Position numbers and translations under genes: made by a program. The notes beneath the pieces are model-generated. The model searched no databases. It had not been told where the DNA came from and worked only from the letters and a program-made list of their open reading frames with translations. Shown here in pieces: positions 37,153-46,713 of a DNA stretch of 64,000 nt; the first letter of the stretch is position 1, and every line of letters starts with the position of its first letter. Source of the DNA: Blastopirellula marina. Its GTDB lineage: Bacteria; Planctomycetota; Planctomycetia; Pirellulales; Pirellulaceae. Location: the NCBI RefSeq assembly GCF_002967765.1, contig NZ_PUHY01000013.1, positions 1 through 64,000 of the forward strand, in the 5' to 3' direction.

Positions 37153-38563
37153 ATCGATCTTTATCTGCTATCATCTCAGTCCAAAAACGCTTGAACTCTG
37201 CCGCGATGAAGAACGACCCCGTGACCACTAACACGTCCTCCGGTCCGCAAGCGGCGATCGCTTCGTGAAACGCGACCTTCGACTCCTCGATCGCGTGTAA
37301 TTGAATCGGGCGTGCTGTTTCGATTTGCTCAGCTAACTTCAGCAGATAAACGGGATCAGTACAGCGTGGACTGAAACTGTACTTGGTCAGCCAAGCTTGC
37401 TCGAATGCTCCGAGCAGATGGCCTAGAACCGCCGCGTGATCTTTGTCGCCACTCGACGCAAACACCAAATGACGTCGACGTTCAGGGAAGTGTTCCTCAA
37501 GTACCTTCACCAACGCCTCCGCGGATGCATCGTTGTGAGCGGCATCGACGATGATCATCGGACGTTCACTGATACACTCGATGCGCGCCGGTAACGTGGT
37601 TTCAGCAAGCCCAGCCTGCACAGCTTCTTCCGAAATCGAATAATCCATCCCTCGAAGTAGTTCAATCGAAGCGATGGCCAGCCCGGCATTGGTCGCCTGA
37701 TGAGTCCCCTTGATACCAATCGTGTATTGACGTGCCGTGTTCTCTTCCCATTCGAAGGCAAATGTCTGCTGAAAGCGATGCCCTTCGGAAGTCCGGCTAC
37801 TAGATCGCTCGCTGGGCAAGCTATGAAAGTCACGACCAAGCTGCCAGAGAGGAGCCAGGTTCTGCTGCGCGACCTCTGCAATGACTTGCTGCGCTTCGAC
37901 CGCGGTGACACCACTTACAACTGGAATTTCAGGCTTGATGATTCCCGCCTTTTCGCCAGCAATCTGCGCTAAGGTATCACCCAGCAGCGCCATGTGATCG
38001 CGACTAATGCTGGTAATCAAACAGAGCAGCGGATGACAAACGTTCGTCGAATCGAGACGTCCGCCCAGGCCAACCTCAAAAACAGCGAAGTCGACATTTT
38101 GTTCCGCAAATAAGAGAAATCCCATCGCGGTCGTGAGTTCGAAGAATGTCAGTCGATCGTCATCACCGGCGACTTCGTCCATCTGGCGAACAACCGGGAT
38201 CAACCTATCGACTAATTCGACGATTTCACTATCCGAACAACTTTCCCCGTTAAGCCAGAATCGCTCCTCAAGCCGCTCTAAATGCGGTGAGGTGAATTTA
38301 CCGACTTGGTAGCCGGCTTTCCATAAAATGTTAGCCAGAAATGCGGATGTCGACCCCTTACCTTTGGTCCCAGTGACATGGACGACTTTCAGCTTCCGCT
38401 CAGGATTTCCTAAGGCATCCATGAGGGTCTGCATTCGGTCTAGCTTGAAGCTACGCGAACGGTAGGGAATGTCAGTAGTTCGCTCGTAATTGATTCGCTG
38501 GAAGAGGTAGTCCAACGCTTCTTGATAACGAGTCGACTCAGTAAGACTTTGTCCGGCTTCCAA
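37130..38563 (-). CDS. folC: Bifunctional folylpolyglutamate synthase / dihydrofolate synthase
   Basis: A 477-residue Mur-ligase-family enzyme that adds glutamate to dihydropteroate and folates. Motifs: KVVHVTGTKGKGSTSAFLANIL (ATP loop), RLEERFWLNG, FEVGLGGRLDSTNV, ITSISRDHMALLGD, and IIVDAAHNDASAEAL. The TTG at 38563 is the best start: GGGAAAG lies about 8 bases upstream and YQEALDYLFQRINYE matches the family start. The first in-frame ATG would remove that segment. It overlaps convergent FHA-cyclase by 23 bases, so no terminator separates them. Cytoplasmic. Confidence 0.93.
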   Translation of the reverse strand: MEAGQSLTESTRYQEALDYLFQRINYERTTDIPYRSRSFKLDRMQTLMDALGNPERKLKVVHVTGTKGKGSTSAFLANILWKAGYQVGKFTSPHLERLEERFWLNGESCSDSEIVELVDRLIPVVRQMDEVAGDDDRLTFFELTTAMGFLLFAEQNVDFAVFEVGLGGRLDSTNVCHPLLCLITSISRDHMALLGDTLAQIAGEKAGIIKPEIPVVSGVTAVEAQQVIAEVAQQNLAPLWQLGRDFHSLPSERSSSRTSEGHRFQQTFAFEWEENTARQYTIGIKGTHQATNAGLAIASIELLRGMDYSISEEAVQAGLAETTLPARIECISERPMIIVDAAHNDASAEALVKVLEEHFPERRRHLVFASSGDKDHAAVLGHLLGAFEQAWLTKYSFSPRCTDPVYLLKLAEQIETARPIQLHAIEESKVAFHEAIAACGPEDVLVVTGSFFIAAEFKRFWTEMIADKDRSISSAAR

Positions 38564-38712
38564 CGATGTGGCTTTCCCAAGGATTCAAGCAGGTAGCGAA
38601 GCAGAATGAACAGCCACTATCTTAACGAAAAAGCTTAGAGGCAAAATGTGCAGATACCACAGCTCTCAACTGTTCCCCCAGCGGTCGCCAGAATCTGGGA
38701 TGAGGCAAGAAT

Positions 38713-38749
38713 AAAAAAAGGCCGGTTTGCTGCGGGAAGCAAACCGGCC
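38713..38749 (-). terminator. Intrinsic terminator (minus strand)
   Basis: GGCCGGTTTGCT / AGCAAACCGGCC (38720-38731 and 38738-38749). On the minus strand seven T follow (complement of 38713-38719). It lies about 330 bases past the stop of the DUF1559 gene. Confidence 0.88.
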
Positions 38750-38777
38750 GGATCAGGAGACGGACGTTTTTAACGGG

Positions 38778-38810
38778 ATTTTCACTTCGTTGGACAGACG
38801 AAGTGAAAAT
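38778..38810 (-). ncRNA. Perfect hairpin, part of a possible small RNA or structured 3' UTR
   Basis: ATTTTCACTTCGT / ACGAAGTGAAAAT: a 13-bp perfect inverted repeat with a 7-base loop, 28 bases upstream (on the minus strand) of the terminator at 38713-38749. Not followed by a T run, so it is not itself a terminator. Function unknown. Confidence 0.35.
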
Positions 38811-39076
38811 TGGAGGTTGCACGAATGTTCGGGGGAACATTAGTAACGAGCTTGTCTCTTCGTTATGCACGAGCCGTGCCAATTCCCTGACAATTCACCT
38901 CGAATCAATCGTAAACCACTAACACAAAAAGACTTACAAGCTACACAGATGTAATGATTCGGGAATTGCTAGCAGAAGCTATTGTAATGTTTGCAATTTG
39001 TACAAACGACAATTGAAGTTCCTACTGCTTTCACCACAGCTTGCCGGTCGAACCGCTTACCTGACGAAATGTCGGC

Positions 39077-40096
39077 TTACAACTTGTTCCGCTCGACGAC
39101 CTCACCCCCGAAGCGAGTGGCAATTGCCCGGTAAACGTAGAGGTCAACGGTTTCTGTCACCTTGCTCACGCTTCCATCCATGAAAGTCACATTGACCACG
39201 CCAGGGTGAAAGCTGCGTGCGGTAACAGCGGCCATGCAAGGATTGTCCGCAACATCGGATTCACCTTCCGGATTGTTGACGAAGTCTGCCGGCTGCAAAC
39301 GCCCGTCGATATTGAAGATCGTATTTGGCGTAAAGAATGCTGTGTAACCGGTTTGAAGCACATTGCCAGAAACCCATTGCGTGTGCCCATAGTTCGAGGA
39401 ACTGGAACTGACGTTCGTATTGATCACGCCGGCCATATCTGCCAGGGCTGGAATCCCAGATGAACTGTCGTAGGTTCGGGAACCACTGCTAAAGAGTGTG
39501 AACGAGTTGACCTCAGACATGCCCATCGTGTTGCTCGTCCCATCGGTTTGGAACTCGGCAATTCGGGTGTAACGATTGGGCCCAAACGCACCATCGCCGC
39601 TGTTACTGCCGTTGTAGACGAAGAAAGTTCCATGACAGAGGGCGTAGTTTGATGGGAAATAGTCAGGAATCCCATCCCCGGTTGCATCAACCGCACGCAA
39701 ATTCACTTCTGAAGGACACTTAAACATGTCCAGCTCGATCGCCGGCAAGGGAGTGCCGGAACGCAACACGTTGCCAGCCGCGCCGTCCGATTGGTAGACA
39801 GAATAGGGCGTTCCCCAATCGATAGCCGCCTCAAGATTCGCTTGTTCGATAAAAGGCAACAGCCGGGCCAAGCCCGACCATCCCCCCCGGCTATCCCAGG
39901 AGGGTGGAAACGCATCGTATGTGCCGTGATAACTGTGCGCAGCAAGCCCTAACTGTTTGAGACTGTTGGTGCACTGCATACGCCGAGCGGCTTCTCGCGC
40001 TTGCTGAACTGCGGGCAACAGCAAACCGACCAACACGCCAATGATGGCGATAACAACTAACAACTCGACGAGTGTGAAGCCCTCGCGACGTTTCAT
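39077..40096 (-). CDS. DUF1559 prepilin-like protein (third copy)
   Basis: A 339-residue protein starting MKRREG followed by FTLVELLVVIAIIGVLV, then EAARRMQCTNSLKQLGLAAHSYHG. The C-terminal signature FHPGVVNVTFMDGSVSKV is present. The central region (PFIEQANLEAAIDWG, and a Ser-rich part) is different from the two copies at 9-11.5 kb, so it is not a recent duplicate of them. No lipoprotein partner is encoded next to it. Processed by prepilin peptidase and membrane-anchored, by inference from the leader. Confidence 0.9.
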   Translation of the reverse strand: MKRREGFTLVELLVVIAIIGVLVGLLLPAVQQAREAARRMQCTNSLKQLGLAAHSYHGTYDAFPPSWDSRGGWSGLARLLPFIEQANLEAAIDWGTPYSVYQSDGAAGNVLRSGTPLPAIELDMFKCPSEVNLRAVDATGDGIPDYFPSNYALCHGTFFVYNGSNSGDGAFGPNRYTRIAEFQTDGTSNTMGMSEVNSFTLFSSGSRTYDSSSGIPALADMAGVINTNVSSSSSNYGHTQWVSGNVLQTGYTAFFTPNTIFNIDGRLQPADFVNNPEGESDVADNPCMAAVTARSFHPGVVNVTFMDGSVSKVTETVDLYVYRAIATRFGGEVVERNKL

Positions 40097-40684
40097 ACGT
40101 GACGACCTCTAGAAAATGGGGCGATACGACCTTATGCCTCCCTCTCGGGTGGGTAATTGAATGATACCCGCATCCTGGTTGTAAACCGAGGGATTTTGCA
40201 ACAATTTTCGAGGTAATTTCCATCGCTCGATCGTGCATGAGCTTCCAGACGTGGACCTCGCAAGTGAGATCTGCCAAAGCACTACCCTTTTGGGGATCCG
40301 TGAGGCTGAGATCTTGACTTTAGTTCCCGAGTTGAAGCGCTGTGCAAAGATCAGTCGTAATGAGCCCACGCGGCAGAATCCCCCATCCAGGCGGAAAATA
40401 CGGAAAATGCCGAGGAAGTTCGCGTGAAGTCGTTGCGGCATTGGACTTTGGTTCCTTGTCACTAGATGGCCGCGCATTTATAGTCGAACTTTTCCCTTAT
40501 GCGTTCTCTCATTCACCGGTGAAGTAGAAAAAGCTGTCGCCGCTAGCCGAACCAAGCTGGCTGAGCTACGTAGACAGGGGGTATCTGGACGTTAGCTGTT
40601 TTTCAGCCGACGTTCACTAATCATTTACTCCTCCTATATTTTCTTCCTTCACATAATCCACCACCGTGGCTTGAAACAGGTTCC
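40097..40684. other. Non-coding interval upstream of the ABC operon
   Basis: About 590 bases without a believable gene. It includes an imperfect hairpin at 40589-40613 (ACGTTAGCTG, five T, CAGCCGACGT), about 70 bases before the ABC ATPase start. It probably contains the divergent promoters of the DUF1559 gene and the ABC operon, but I cannot place them. Confidence 0.45.
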
Positions 40685-41614
40685 ATGGCATCGGTAGAAA
40701 CTCAACCGCAATCGACCGCTCCCTCGTCCAACAACGAAGTCATCATCGAAACGCGCAATCTGACGAAGATTTATCGCGATTTCTGGGGCCGCCAGAAGGT
40801 GCGAGCGCTGAAAGCACTCGACCTGGAGGTTCGCCGAGGTGAGATCTTTGGTCTTCTTGGGCCCAACGGTTCTGGCAAATCGACCACAATGAAACTGCTT
40901 CTGGGGCTCTTGTTCCCCACCAGCGGTCAGGCATTGGTCTTCGGTCAAGATCCGTCCAGCATCGCCACCAAGGAACGCATCGGGTATCTGCCGGAAGAGT
41001 CGTATCTCTACCGCTTTCTGGACGCCCGCGAAACGCTCAACTTCTACGGTCAACTTTTCAACATGCCGGCTGATGTTCGCCATCGCCGAGTGAATGAACT
41101 GATCGAGATGGTTGGCTTGAAATGGGCCGAACGCCGTCAGTTGAAAGAGTACTCCAAAGGTATGACCCGTCGTATCGGCCTGGCACAGGCTTTGATCAAC
41201 GACCCGGAATTGATCTTTCTGGACGAACCAACCACCGGTTTGGACCCAATCGGTATCCGCGAAATGAAGGACTTGATCCTGAGGCTTCGCGACGAAGGTA
41301 AAACCGTTCTGGTTACCAGCCACCAACTTGCCGACCTGCAAGACGTGGCCGATCGAATCGCGATTTTGCACCAAGGTGAACTGAAAGAATTGGGTCGCGT
41401 GGATGCCTTGCTGAAGGTGAGTGAAGAAACCCAGATTCGTGCGAAAGGGGTCAGCGAGCAAGCCAAGGCCGAAATCATGGCTATTCTCGAACGAGAACAC
41501 GCCGAGAATATCTCGGTCGAGAATCCCACAACGACCTTGGAAGAACTGTTCCTCAATATCGTTCGCGAGAGCGAGGCCCGACCTGGCCGCCGAGCCGGTT
41601 CGGATCAGTCCTAA
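40685..41614 (+). CDS. ABC transporter ATP-binding protein
   Basis: A 309-residue ATPase subunit. Walker [10 protein letters not shown] (59-67), Q-loop near [12 protein letters not shown] signature variant [10 protein letters not shown] (155-164), Walker B LIFLDE (176-181), D-loop TTGLDP and switch His213 in TSHQL. The extended C terminus (about 230-309) resembles the regulatory extension of ABC-2/NatA-like transporters. It is the first gene of an operon with a permease 65 bases downstream and a membrane protein of unknown role. Likely an exporter or gliding/Nat-type transporter. The substrate is not identifiable from the sequence. Confidence 0.9.
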   Translation: MASVETQPQSTAPSSNNEVIIETRNLTKIYRDFWGRQKVRALKALDLEVRRGEIFGLLGPNGSGKSTTMKLLLGLLFPTSGQALVFGQDPSSIATKERIGYLPEESYLYRFLDARETLNFYGQLFNMPADVRHRRVNELIEMVGLKWAERRQLKEYSKGMTRRIGLAQALINDPELIFLDEPTTGLDPIGIREMKDLILRLRDEGKTVLVTSHQLADLQDVADRIAILHQGELKELGRVDALLKVSEETQIRAKGVSEQAKAEIMAILEREHAENISVENPTTTLEELFLNIVRESEARPGRRAGSDQS

Positions 41615-41679
41615 GCACCACGTCGCCTTTGGCCTCTCCCTTCTTTCCACGCGAATATCACGAGTAAGAAACAGTCACC

Positions 41680-43527
41680 ATGGGGATTGAAGATAATATC
41701 CAGTCATTGAGCCAGTGGCTTCTTCCCATTCCTGGCCAGCAACTGGGGGGACTTCTAACCTTCTTGATTGCCCTGGTCATTCTGATCGTTTGCGGATTGA
41801 TCTTCGGGTTTGCGGTTTCCGTTTTTCGTAACGGCCCATTCGAAGCCTTCTACGCCGTTTTCGGTACCGCCGTGAAGGCTGTGCCCGAAATGTTGTCGAT
41901 TTCGCCACGACGTGTCTGGGCAATGACTTGGCTGGCAATTCAAGAAGCGATCCGGAAGAAGGTGCTGATTATCTTCGCAATCTTCCTTCTGGTTTTGCTG
42001 GTTGCTGGTTGGTACATCAATCCGAGCGCTGAGCAGCCCGTTCGCCTATATCTGACATTTGTGCTGACGTTCCCCAAGTGGCTGGTGCTTCTGCTGGTCA
42101 TTGGTTTGAGCGTTTTCAGCTTGCCCGACGATATCAAAAGCCGCACGATCTACACCATTTTCACCAAGCCAGTGCTTCCGAGTGAAATCTTCTTGGGGCG
42201 TTTATTTGGCTTCGTGGCGGTGGGAACAGGCGTGCTGGTGGTGATGGCCGTGTTGTCCTATGTATTTCTCATGCAGGGGCTACAGCACACGCATTACATC
42301 AATGCAAACGACTTAGTCGCTGGCGAGAACGGCACTCTGATCGGCGAAACGACTGAATCGGAAGGGCACAAGCACACCGTGACCATCTACCCCGAAGGGG
42401 ATGGTGAAACTGATCGTGTGCACGAACACCGCCACTCGATCGTAACCAACGAAGGTGCTGGACCAGAAGAAAAGTATGTTGTCCAAGGTCCGTCCGATAT
42501 GTTCCAGGCCCGCGTCCGCCATATCGGTTCGGTTCGCTTCTTGGATCGTTCCGGGAAGAACACCTCGGAAAAAGGTATCAATGTCGGTAAGGAATGGGAA
42601 TACTTCAGCTACATCGAAGGAGGGACCTTCGGCGCAGCAGTCTTCACATTTGAAGACATCAACGAATCGATGCTCAACAGCGAAGGCCAGTTGCCGGTCG
42701 AATTCAACATCAGCGTTTTCCGAACCTACAAAGGTACAATCACCGAAGGTATTCGAGGTAACTACTACTTTAAGAATCCCGAGACCGGTGCCCGCAGCAT
42801 TGCGATTCCATTCACGGCGAAGGAAGAATCGGATCTGCAGTACATTCCTCGCACGCTGTCCAACTTTAAGTCCGATCCTTCGCAGCCAACACTCGACCTG
42901 TTGGACGATCTGACGACCGAAGACAACGGACGTTTGGAGCTGTGGATTCAGTGTGTCGAACCGGGGCAGTACTACGGTGTGGCTCAAAACACGGTTTACA
43001 TCCTGGAAGACAATCGCAGCTTCATGATGAACTATATCAAGTGCTACATCGGCATTTGGTTCCAGGTCGTTCTGGTCATTACCTTCGGGCTCGTGTTCAG
43101 CACGTTCCTGAATGGCCCCGTCGCATTGCTCGGTTCGTTCCTAGCCCTTGGCTACGGTAGCATCGCCACAGCTGTCCGCGGATTGGCAAGAAATGTGATC
43201 TTCGGCGAAAACACCGGTTGGTACGGTGGTGGCCCGGCGGAAGCGATGGTCCGCCTATTCCAACAGAAGAACATCATGACCGAATTAGGTGACTACACCT
43301 GGGTGAAGGTCATACAATCCATCGATATGGCGTTTGCCTTCATGATCTATGCGTTTGTCAACATGTTGCCTGACTACAGCATGTTCGACACGATGGGCTT
43401 CGTCGTTGATGGCTACAACATTCCGACGGCCGTGGTCTTAGAGCAGCTGGTCACCGTGATCGGCTTCTTGGTCGCCCTGGTCGGAGTGGGTTACTTCTTT
43501 CTGAAATCGAAAGAAATCGCATCATGA
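41680..43527 (+). CDS. ABC-2 type permease with His-rich extracytoplasmic loop
   Basis: A 615-residue membrane protein. Spans near the N terminus (LLTFLIALVILIVCGLIFGF; VLIIFAIFLLVLLVAGWYI; FPKWLVLLLVIGLSVFSL), one near 185-205, and several at the C terminus (VVLVITFGLVFSTFLNGPVALLG; VIGFLVALVGVGYFFL). Between about 205 and 450 is a large hydrophilic domain, unusual for the family. It has His-rich patches EGHKHTV and VHEHRHS that could bind a metal ion. LPDDIKSRTIYTIFTKPV is like the cytoplasmic coupling segment of NatB/ABC-2 permeases. Its last codons overlap the next gene by four bases, so translation is coupled. Confidence 0.82.
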   Translation: MGIEDNIQSLSQWLLPIPGQQLGGLLTFLIALVILIVCGLIFGFAVSVFRNGPFEAFYAVFGTAVKAVPEMLSISPRRVWAMTWLAIQEAIRKKVLIIFAIFLLVLLVAGWYINPSAEQPVRLYLTFVLTFPKWLVLLLVIGLSVFSLPDDIKSRTIYTIFTKPVLPSEIFLGRLFGFVAVGTGVLVVMAVLSYVFLMQGLQHTHYINANDLVAGENGTLIGETTESEGHKHTVTIYPEGDGETDRVHEHRHSIVTNEGAGPEEKYVVQGPSDMFQARVRHIGSVRFLDRSGKNTSEKGINVGKEWEYFSYIEGGTFGAAVFTFEDINESMLNSEGQLPVEFNISVFRTYKGTITEGIRGNYYFKNPETGARSIAIPFTAKEESDLQYIPRTLSNFKSDPSQPTLDLLDDLTTEDNGRLELWIQCVEPGQYYGVAQNTVYILEDNRSFMMNYIKCYIGIWFQVVLVITFGLVFSTFLNGPVALLGSFLALGYGSIATAVRGLARNVIFGENTGWYGGGPAEAMVRLFQQKNIMTELGDYTWVKVIQSIDMAFAFMIYAFVNMLPDYSMFDTMGFVVDGYNIPTAVVLEQLVTVIGFLVALVGVGYFFLKSKEIAS

Positions 43528-45434
43528 ACAAGAACAAATCTTTTCAGCATAAGATTATCTATGGCGGTTGCATGATCGTGCTGTTGATCGCGATCTCGCT
43601 GATCAGCCGGCCTGCCACCACTGCCGAAGACAATCCTGGCGGTATGCTCGCTCAGATGCGGAAGGAATATCACATTTCCGATGCCGAGCTGGGCAAAGTT
43701 GACCCGGCCAGTGAGGCCATGCGATTGTCCTTGCTAGGACTCGACGGTGTGGCGATCACCTTCCTCTGGAACAATCTCAACGAGTACCAGAAGACCGAGC
43801 AGTACACCTTAATGGAAGCGACCGCTCGCACCATCTCTTACTTGAATCCCCACCTTCTGAAGGTTTGGGAATTCCAGTCTTGGAACATGTCGTACAACGT
43901 TTCGCGTGAGTTCGATAACTACAAGCACCGTTACTTGTGGGTCAAACGGGGTATCGAGTACCACATGGATGGTACCGAGTACAACTACAACGAACCGCGC
44001 ATGATGAATTCGATCGCGCACTTCTTCGGCAACAAATTTGGTATTGCCGACGAAAAGGTCGAGTATCGAGAACTGTTCCCAACCGATCGTCTGTTCCACG
44101 CCAAAATCCAGGAACATCTCGATCGCAGCGGTGCCGATGTCGTCCAAGATGCATCCGGCGTCGTAGAAGGCAATCCCGACAACTGGCTTGTTGCTCGCCT
44201 ATGGGACCTGTGGGCAACCGACACGCTCGACAACGAACGTGGTAGCATCGGCGCCATGTCACCGACCATCTTCTATCAGTATCCTGCGAAGCGTCTGATG
44301 AATTTCGGTGAGGCGATCGAGAAAGAAGGCCATATCTCCGAAAAAGCGAAGTCGGCTTGGGGCCAAGCGTATAACGAGTGGATCGAATACGGCGATCATG
44401 AAATGCCATCGACGTACGGTATTCCGATTAAGCTGAATGACGCAGATCGACTCAACAAGGAAATCGCTGTAGATCAAAAAGAGTTCGACGACAATTACGG
44501 CAAATACGTCGACGTGATCTACCAAGAGAAGTTCTCGAAGTTACCCGAGGAGACTCAAGGGGCAATTGAAACCGATCCAGACAAGCGATCCGACGAGCAA
44601 AAGAGCTTGGCTTACGAAGCGGAGCGAACACTGAAAGTGTCGGAATTCGAGGTCGTCAAATACATGCGTGACAATGACATCGAAGGAACGCTGGAAGCGT
44701 CGAAACTGGCCAACAAGCTCGATCAAGAGAAGTTCCTACGGGGCGTGATTGATCGCCAAAAGGATATCGTCGCATTCAACTATTGGCGAACCCGGGCTGA
44801 ATCGGAAATGACCGATCGAAACCTCGAAGCACGCCAGTTGGTGTTTGATGCTCACGAAGCTTACAAGGACGCCAACCTTGTGAAGTCGCGTGAACTGTAC
44901 GAGAAGGCTTGGGAACAATGGGAGGCAATCTACAAAGATTACCCTGCCCTGCGAGAAGACTCCTCCGCGGATGTCTTGGCCGATTCGATCAAAGAGTATC
45001 GTTCGCTTCTGAACCAGTTTGACGAAGATATCTCGCCTAACTTCCCGCTCTTGGACATCCTGAAGAACAACACGGATGACTTCACGGAGCCAACTTGGAA
45101 CCCGGAAGACGAAGCTGCGAAAGAAGTTCCCGTCGAAAAACCATCCGGTAAAGAGGGCGAGACCGCCGAGAAGAAAGAAGAGACCAAACCGGACGAGAAG
45201 CCTGCGGATGAACCGATGAAAGGCGAGGCAGAGGCACCCGAGCCAATGACCTCAGAGGTCGACAAGACCGAGCCGATGAAGGAGGATCCCAAGAGCGAGG
45301 GCCCGATGGAAACCAAGTCGGAAGAGGCTAAGCCAACAGAAGACATGCCAGAGGACAAGGCCGAGACATCCTTGGAAGAGTCGGCCGAACCGAAGGAATC
45401 CGAAGAACCTGCCGAAGAAAAATCGGACTCGTAG
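43524..45434 (+). CDS. Membrane-anchored protein with acidic EPM-repeat tail, ABC operon partner
   Basis: A 636-residue protein with one N-terminal span (IIYGGCMIVLLIAISLIS). A mostly helical extracytoplasmic region (about 40-515) is rich in Trp, Tyr and charged residues (AITFLWNNLNEYQKTEQYTLMEATARTI). A low-complexity acidic tail (about 516-636) carries repeated EPM/GPM units (DEPMKGE, PEPMTSE, TEPMKED, EGPMETK). The ATG overlaps the permease stop (ATGA). No domain is recognised. The fixed place in the operon suggests it is a subunit or substrate-capture part of the transporter. Orientation of the soluble part is predicted only from the single span. Confidence 0.75.
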   Translation: MNKNKSFQHKIIYGGCMIVLLIAISLISRPATTAEDNPGGMLAQMRKEYHISDAELGKVDPASEAMRLSLLGLDGVAITFLWNNLNEYQKTEQYTLMEATARTISYLNPHLLKVWEFQSWNMSYNVSREFDNYKHRYLWVKRGIEYHMDGTEYNYNEPRMMNSIAHFFGNKFGIADEKVEYRELFPTDRLFHAKIQEHLDRSGADVVQDASGVVEGNPDNWLVARLWDLWATDTLDNERGSIGAMSPTIFYQYPAKRLMNFGEAIEKEGHISEKAKSAWGQAYNEWIEYGDHEMPSTYGIPIKLNDADRLNKEIAVDQKEFDDNYGKYVDVIYQEKFSKLPEETQGAIETDPDKRSDEQKSLAYEAERTLKVSEFEVVKYMRDNDIEGTLEASKLANKLDQEKFLRGVIDRQKDIVAFNYWRTRAESEMTDRNLEARQLVFDAHEAYKDANLVKSRELYEKAWEQWEAIYKDYPALREDSSADVLADSIKEYRSLLNQFDEDISPNFPLLDILKNNTDDFTEPTWNPEDEAAKEVPVEKPSGKEGETAEKKEETKPDEKPADEPMKGEAEAPEPMTSEVDKTEPMKEDPKSEGPMETKSEEAKPTEDMPEDKAETSLEESAEPKESEEPAEEKSDS

Positions 45435-45444
45435 GATTACCGAA

Positions 45445-46713
45445 GTGGAAACGGTTGAAAACGAATCGCCAGAGGCTCGATCGAATACCGATCGAGCCTT
45501 TTTCATTTACCAACGGATCGTTAGTCTTTTCCTGCCGGTTCTCATCGGCGTGACCTATCCCATTTGGTTTCCACAGTCCCAATTCCCCGCCGTGCCGGTA
45601 TGGCACTTTCTCAGCCCCGTTCCCGGACTAGTCGATGCCGTCTTGGCTGGGTTGCTGCTCGCAATCTCGGTGACACTTCTAATCACCGGGCCGCGAGTCA
45701 AACCGGCATCCATGCTGTGGCTTTCGCTCGCCGTCCTGCTCTCTGTATCGTTCCTGTTGAACCAACATCGCTTTCAGCCTTGGGCGTATCAGTTCGCGTT
45801 ATTGGCGACCTTTTTTGCGTTGGCACCAGCTTCCATTGCACGTCGATTGGCGAGTTGGTTGGCCCTGAGCGTCTACTTCTATTCGGCACTTTCCAAGCTG
45901 AACCCATCGTTCATTTCGGAGCTTGGTGCGGACTTCCTGTCGACCATCGCAACCTTTGGTGGCTTAACTCTCGACGCCGGGCATCAGGAACACTGGAAGT
46001 GGTTGGCACTTGTATTCCCGGCATTCGAACTGCTGGCTTTCGTGCTCTTGTTGAGTCCGGTAACACGGAAGCTGGGGGTTATCGCGGCTTGCACGATGCA
46101 TATTGGTCTACTGATGGTATTGGGGCCGCTTGGGTTGAATCACAGTTGGGGCGTGCTGCTGTGGAACGTTTTCTTTATAGTTCAGGCAATTCTTTTGTTC
46201 TGGTTTCCCGCACCTCCCCCAGAGACCAGTCCCGTCGACTGGAAGGCCCGTAGCGCTCAGGGCATTTGCTGGATCGCCCTCTTATTTCCGACACTGGAAG
46301 TCATTGGGATTGGCGATCCTTGGCCTGCGTGGGGACTGTACGCGTCCCACGTCGGGAGAACCCATTGCTTTATCGTTCGTCACGCGGCTAAATCACTGCC
46401 GGAAGATCTACGCTCTTACGTCGATACTGAGTCGTCGAACGACCTTTTCATCCCCATCGACCTCGGGCGTTGGTCCATCGAAACGACTGGTGCCCCGATC
46501 TATCCCGGCGAGCGATTTTCGTTCGCCGTCGGCCGTTCATTCGTGATGAAGACAGAGATGGAGAACATGACGTTGTTCGTCGTCGAATCTCCGGCCGGAC
46601 GAATCCAAGACGATCGCGACACGTCCAAGATCTCCGGGGAAGTATTGGCAGGCGAAAGCAATCAGCGGTTCTGGTTAAATACGCTTCCGCGTGACTACTA
46701 CCTCAAAGATTAG
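45445..46713 (+). CDS. Multipass membrane protein (HTTM/MauE-DoxX-like)
   Basis: A 422-residue protein with about eight to ten spans. It has LLNQHRFQPWAYQFALLATFFALAP and YFYSALSKLNPSFISELGADFL, motifs seen in HTTM/DoxX-MauE related membrane proteins, and a soluble C-terminal part of about 120 residues (GRWSIETTGAPIYPGERFSFAV). The GTG start, 10 bases after the previous stop, has AGGA (45433-45436) as ribosome-binding site. Oddity: a perfect intrinsic terminator lies at codons 10-20 (45473-45503), so transcription may often stop inside this gene. No later start is apparent. It converges on a methyltransferase with a 4-base overlap. Confidence 0.65.
   Translation: METVENESPEARSNTDRAFFIYQRIVSLFLPVLIGVTYPIWFPQSQFPAVPVWHFLSPVPGLVDAVLAGLLLAISVTLLITGPRVKPASMLWLSLAVLLSVSFLLNQHRFQPWAYQFALLATFFALAPASIARRLASWLALSVYFYSALSKLNPSFISELGADFLSTIATFGGLTLDAGHQEHWKWLALVFPAFELLAFVLLLSPVTRKLGVIAACTMHIGLLMVLGPLGLNHSWGVLLWNVFFIVQAILLFWFPAPPPETSPVDWKARSAQGICWIALLFPTLEVIGIGDPWPAWGLYASHVGRTHCFIVRHAAKSLPEDLRSYVDTESSNDLFIPIDLGRWSIETTGAPIYPGERFSFAVGRSFVMKTEMENMTLFVVESPAGRIQDDRDTSKISGEVLAGESNQRFWLNTLPRDYYLKD
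45473..45503 (+). terminator. Intrinsic terminator inside the start of the membrane-protein gene
   Basis: AGGCTCGATCG-AATAC-CGATCGAGCCT, 11-bp perfect stem, then a T run (45499-45503). It follows the ABC operon's third gene by about 40 bases and lies within the first 20 codons of the next gene. Confidence 0.85.

Larger units (their letters stand above)
38564..39076. other. Non-coding interval with two strong hairpins
   Basis: About 510 bases between folC and the DUF1559 gene, both on the minus strand. It contains two perfect inverted repeats, at 38720-38749 and 38778-38810, described separately. No plausible protein spans it. It is either a long 3' UTR of the DUF1559 gene or a separate small RNA. 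Confidence 0.5.

Noticed and set aside
38622-38882. Short minus-strand frame across the two hairpins
   Set aside because: It spans a terminator and a perfect hairpin and has no ribosome-binding site; structure is better explained as RNA.
40649-41650. A 333-codon minus-strand open frame opposite the ABC ATPase
   Set aside because: The sense strand holds complete Walker motifs; the antisense frame has no domain.
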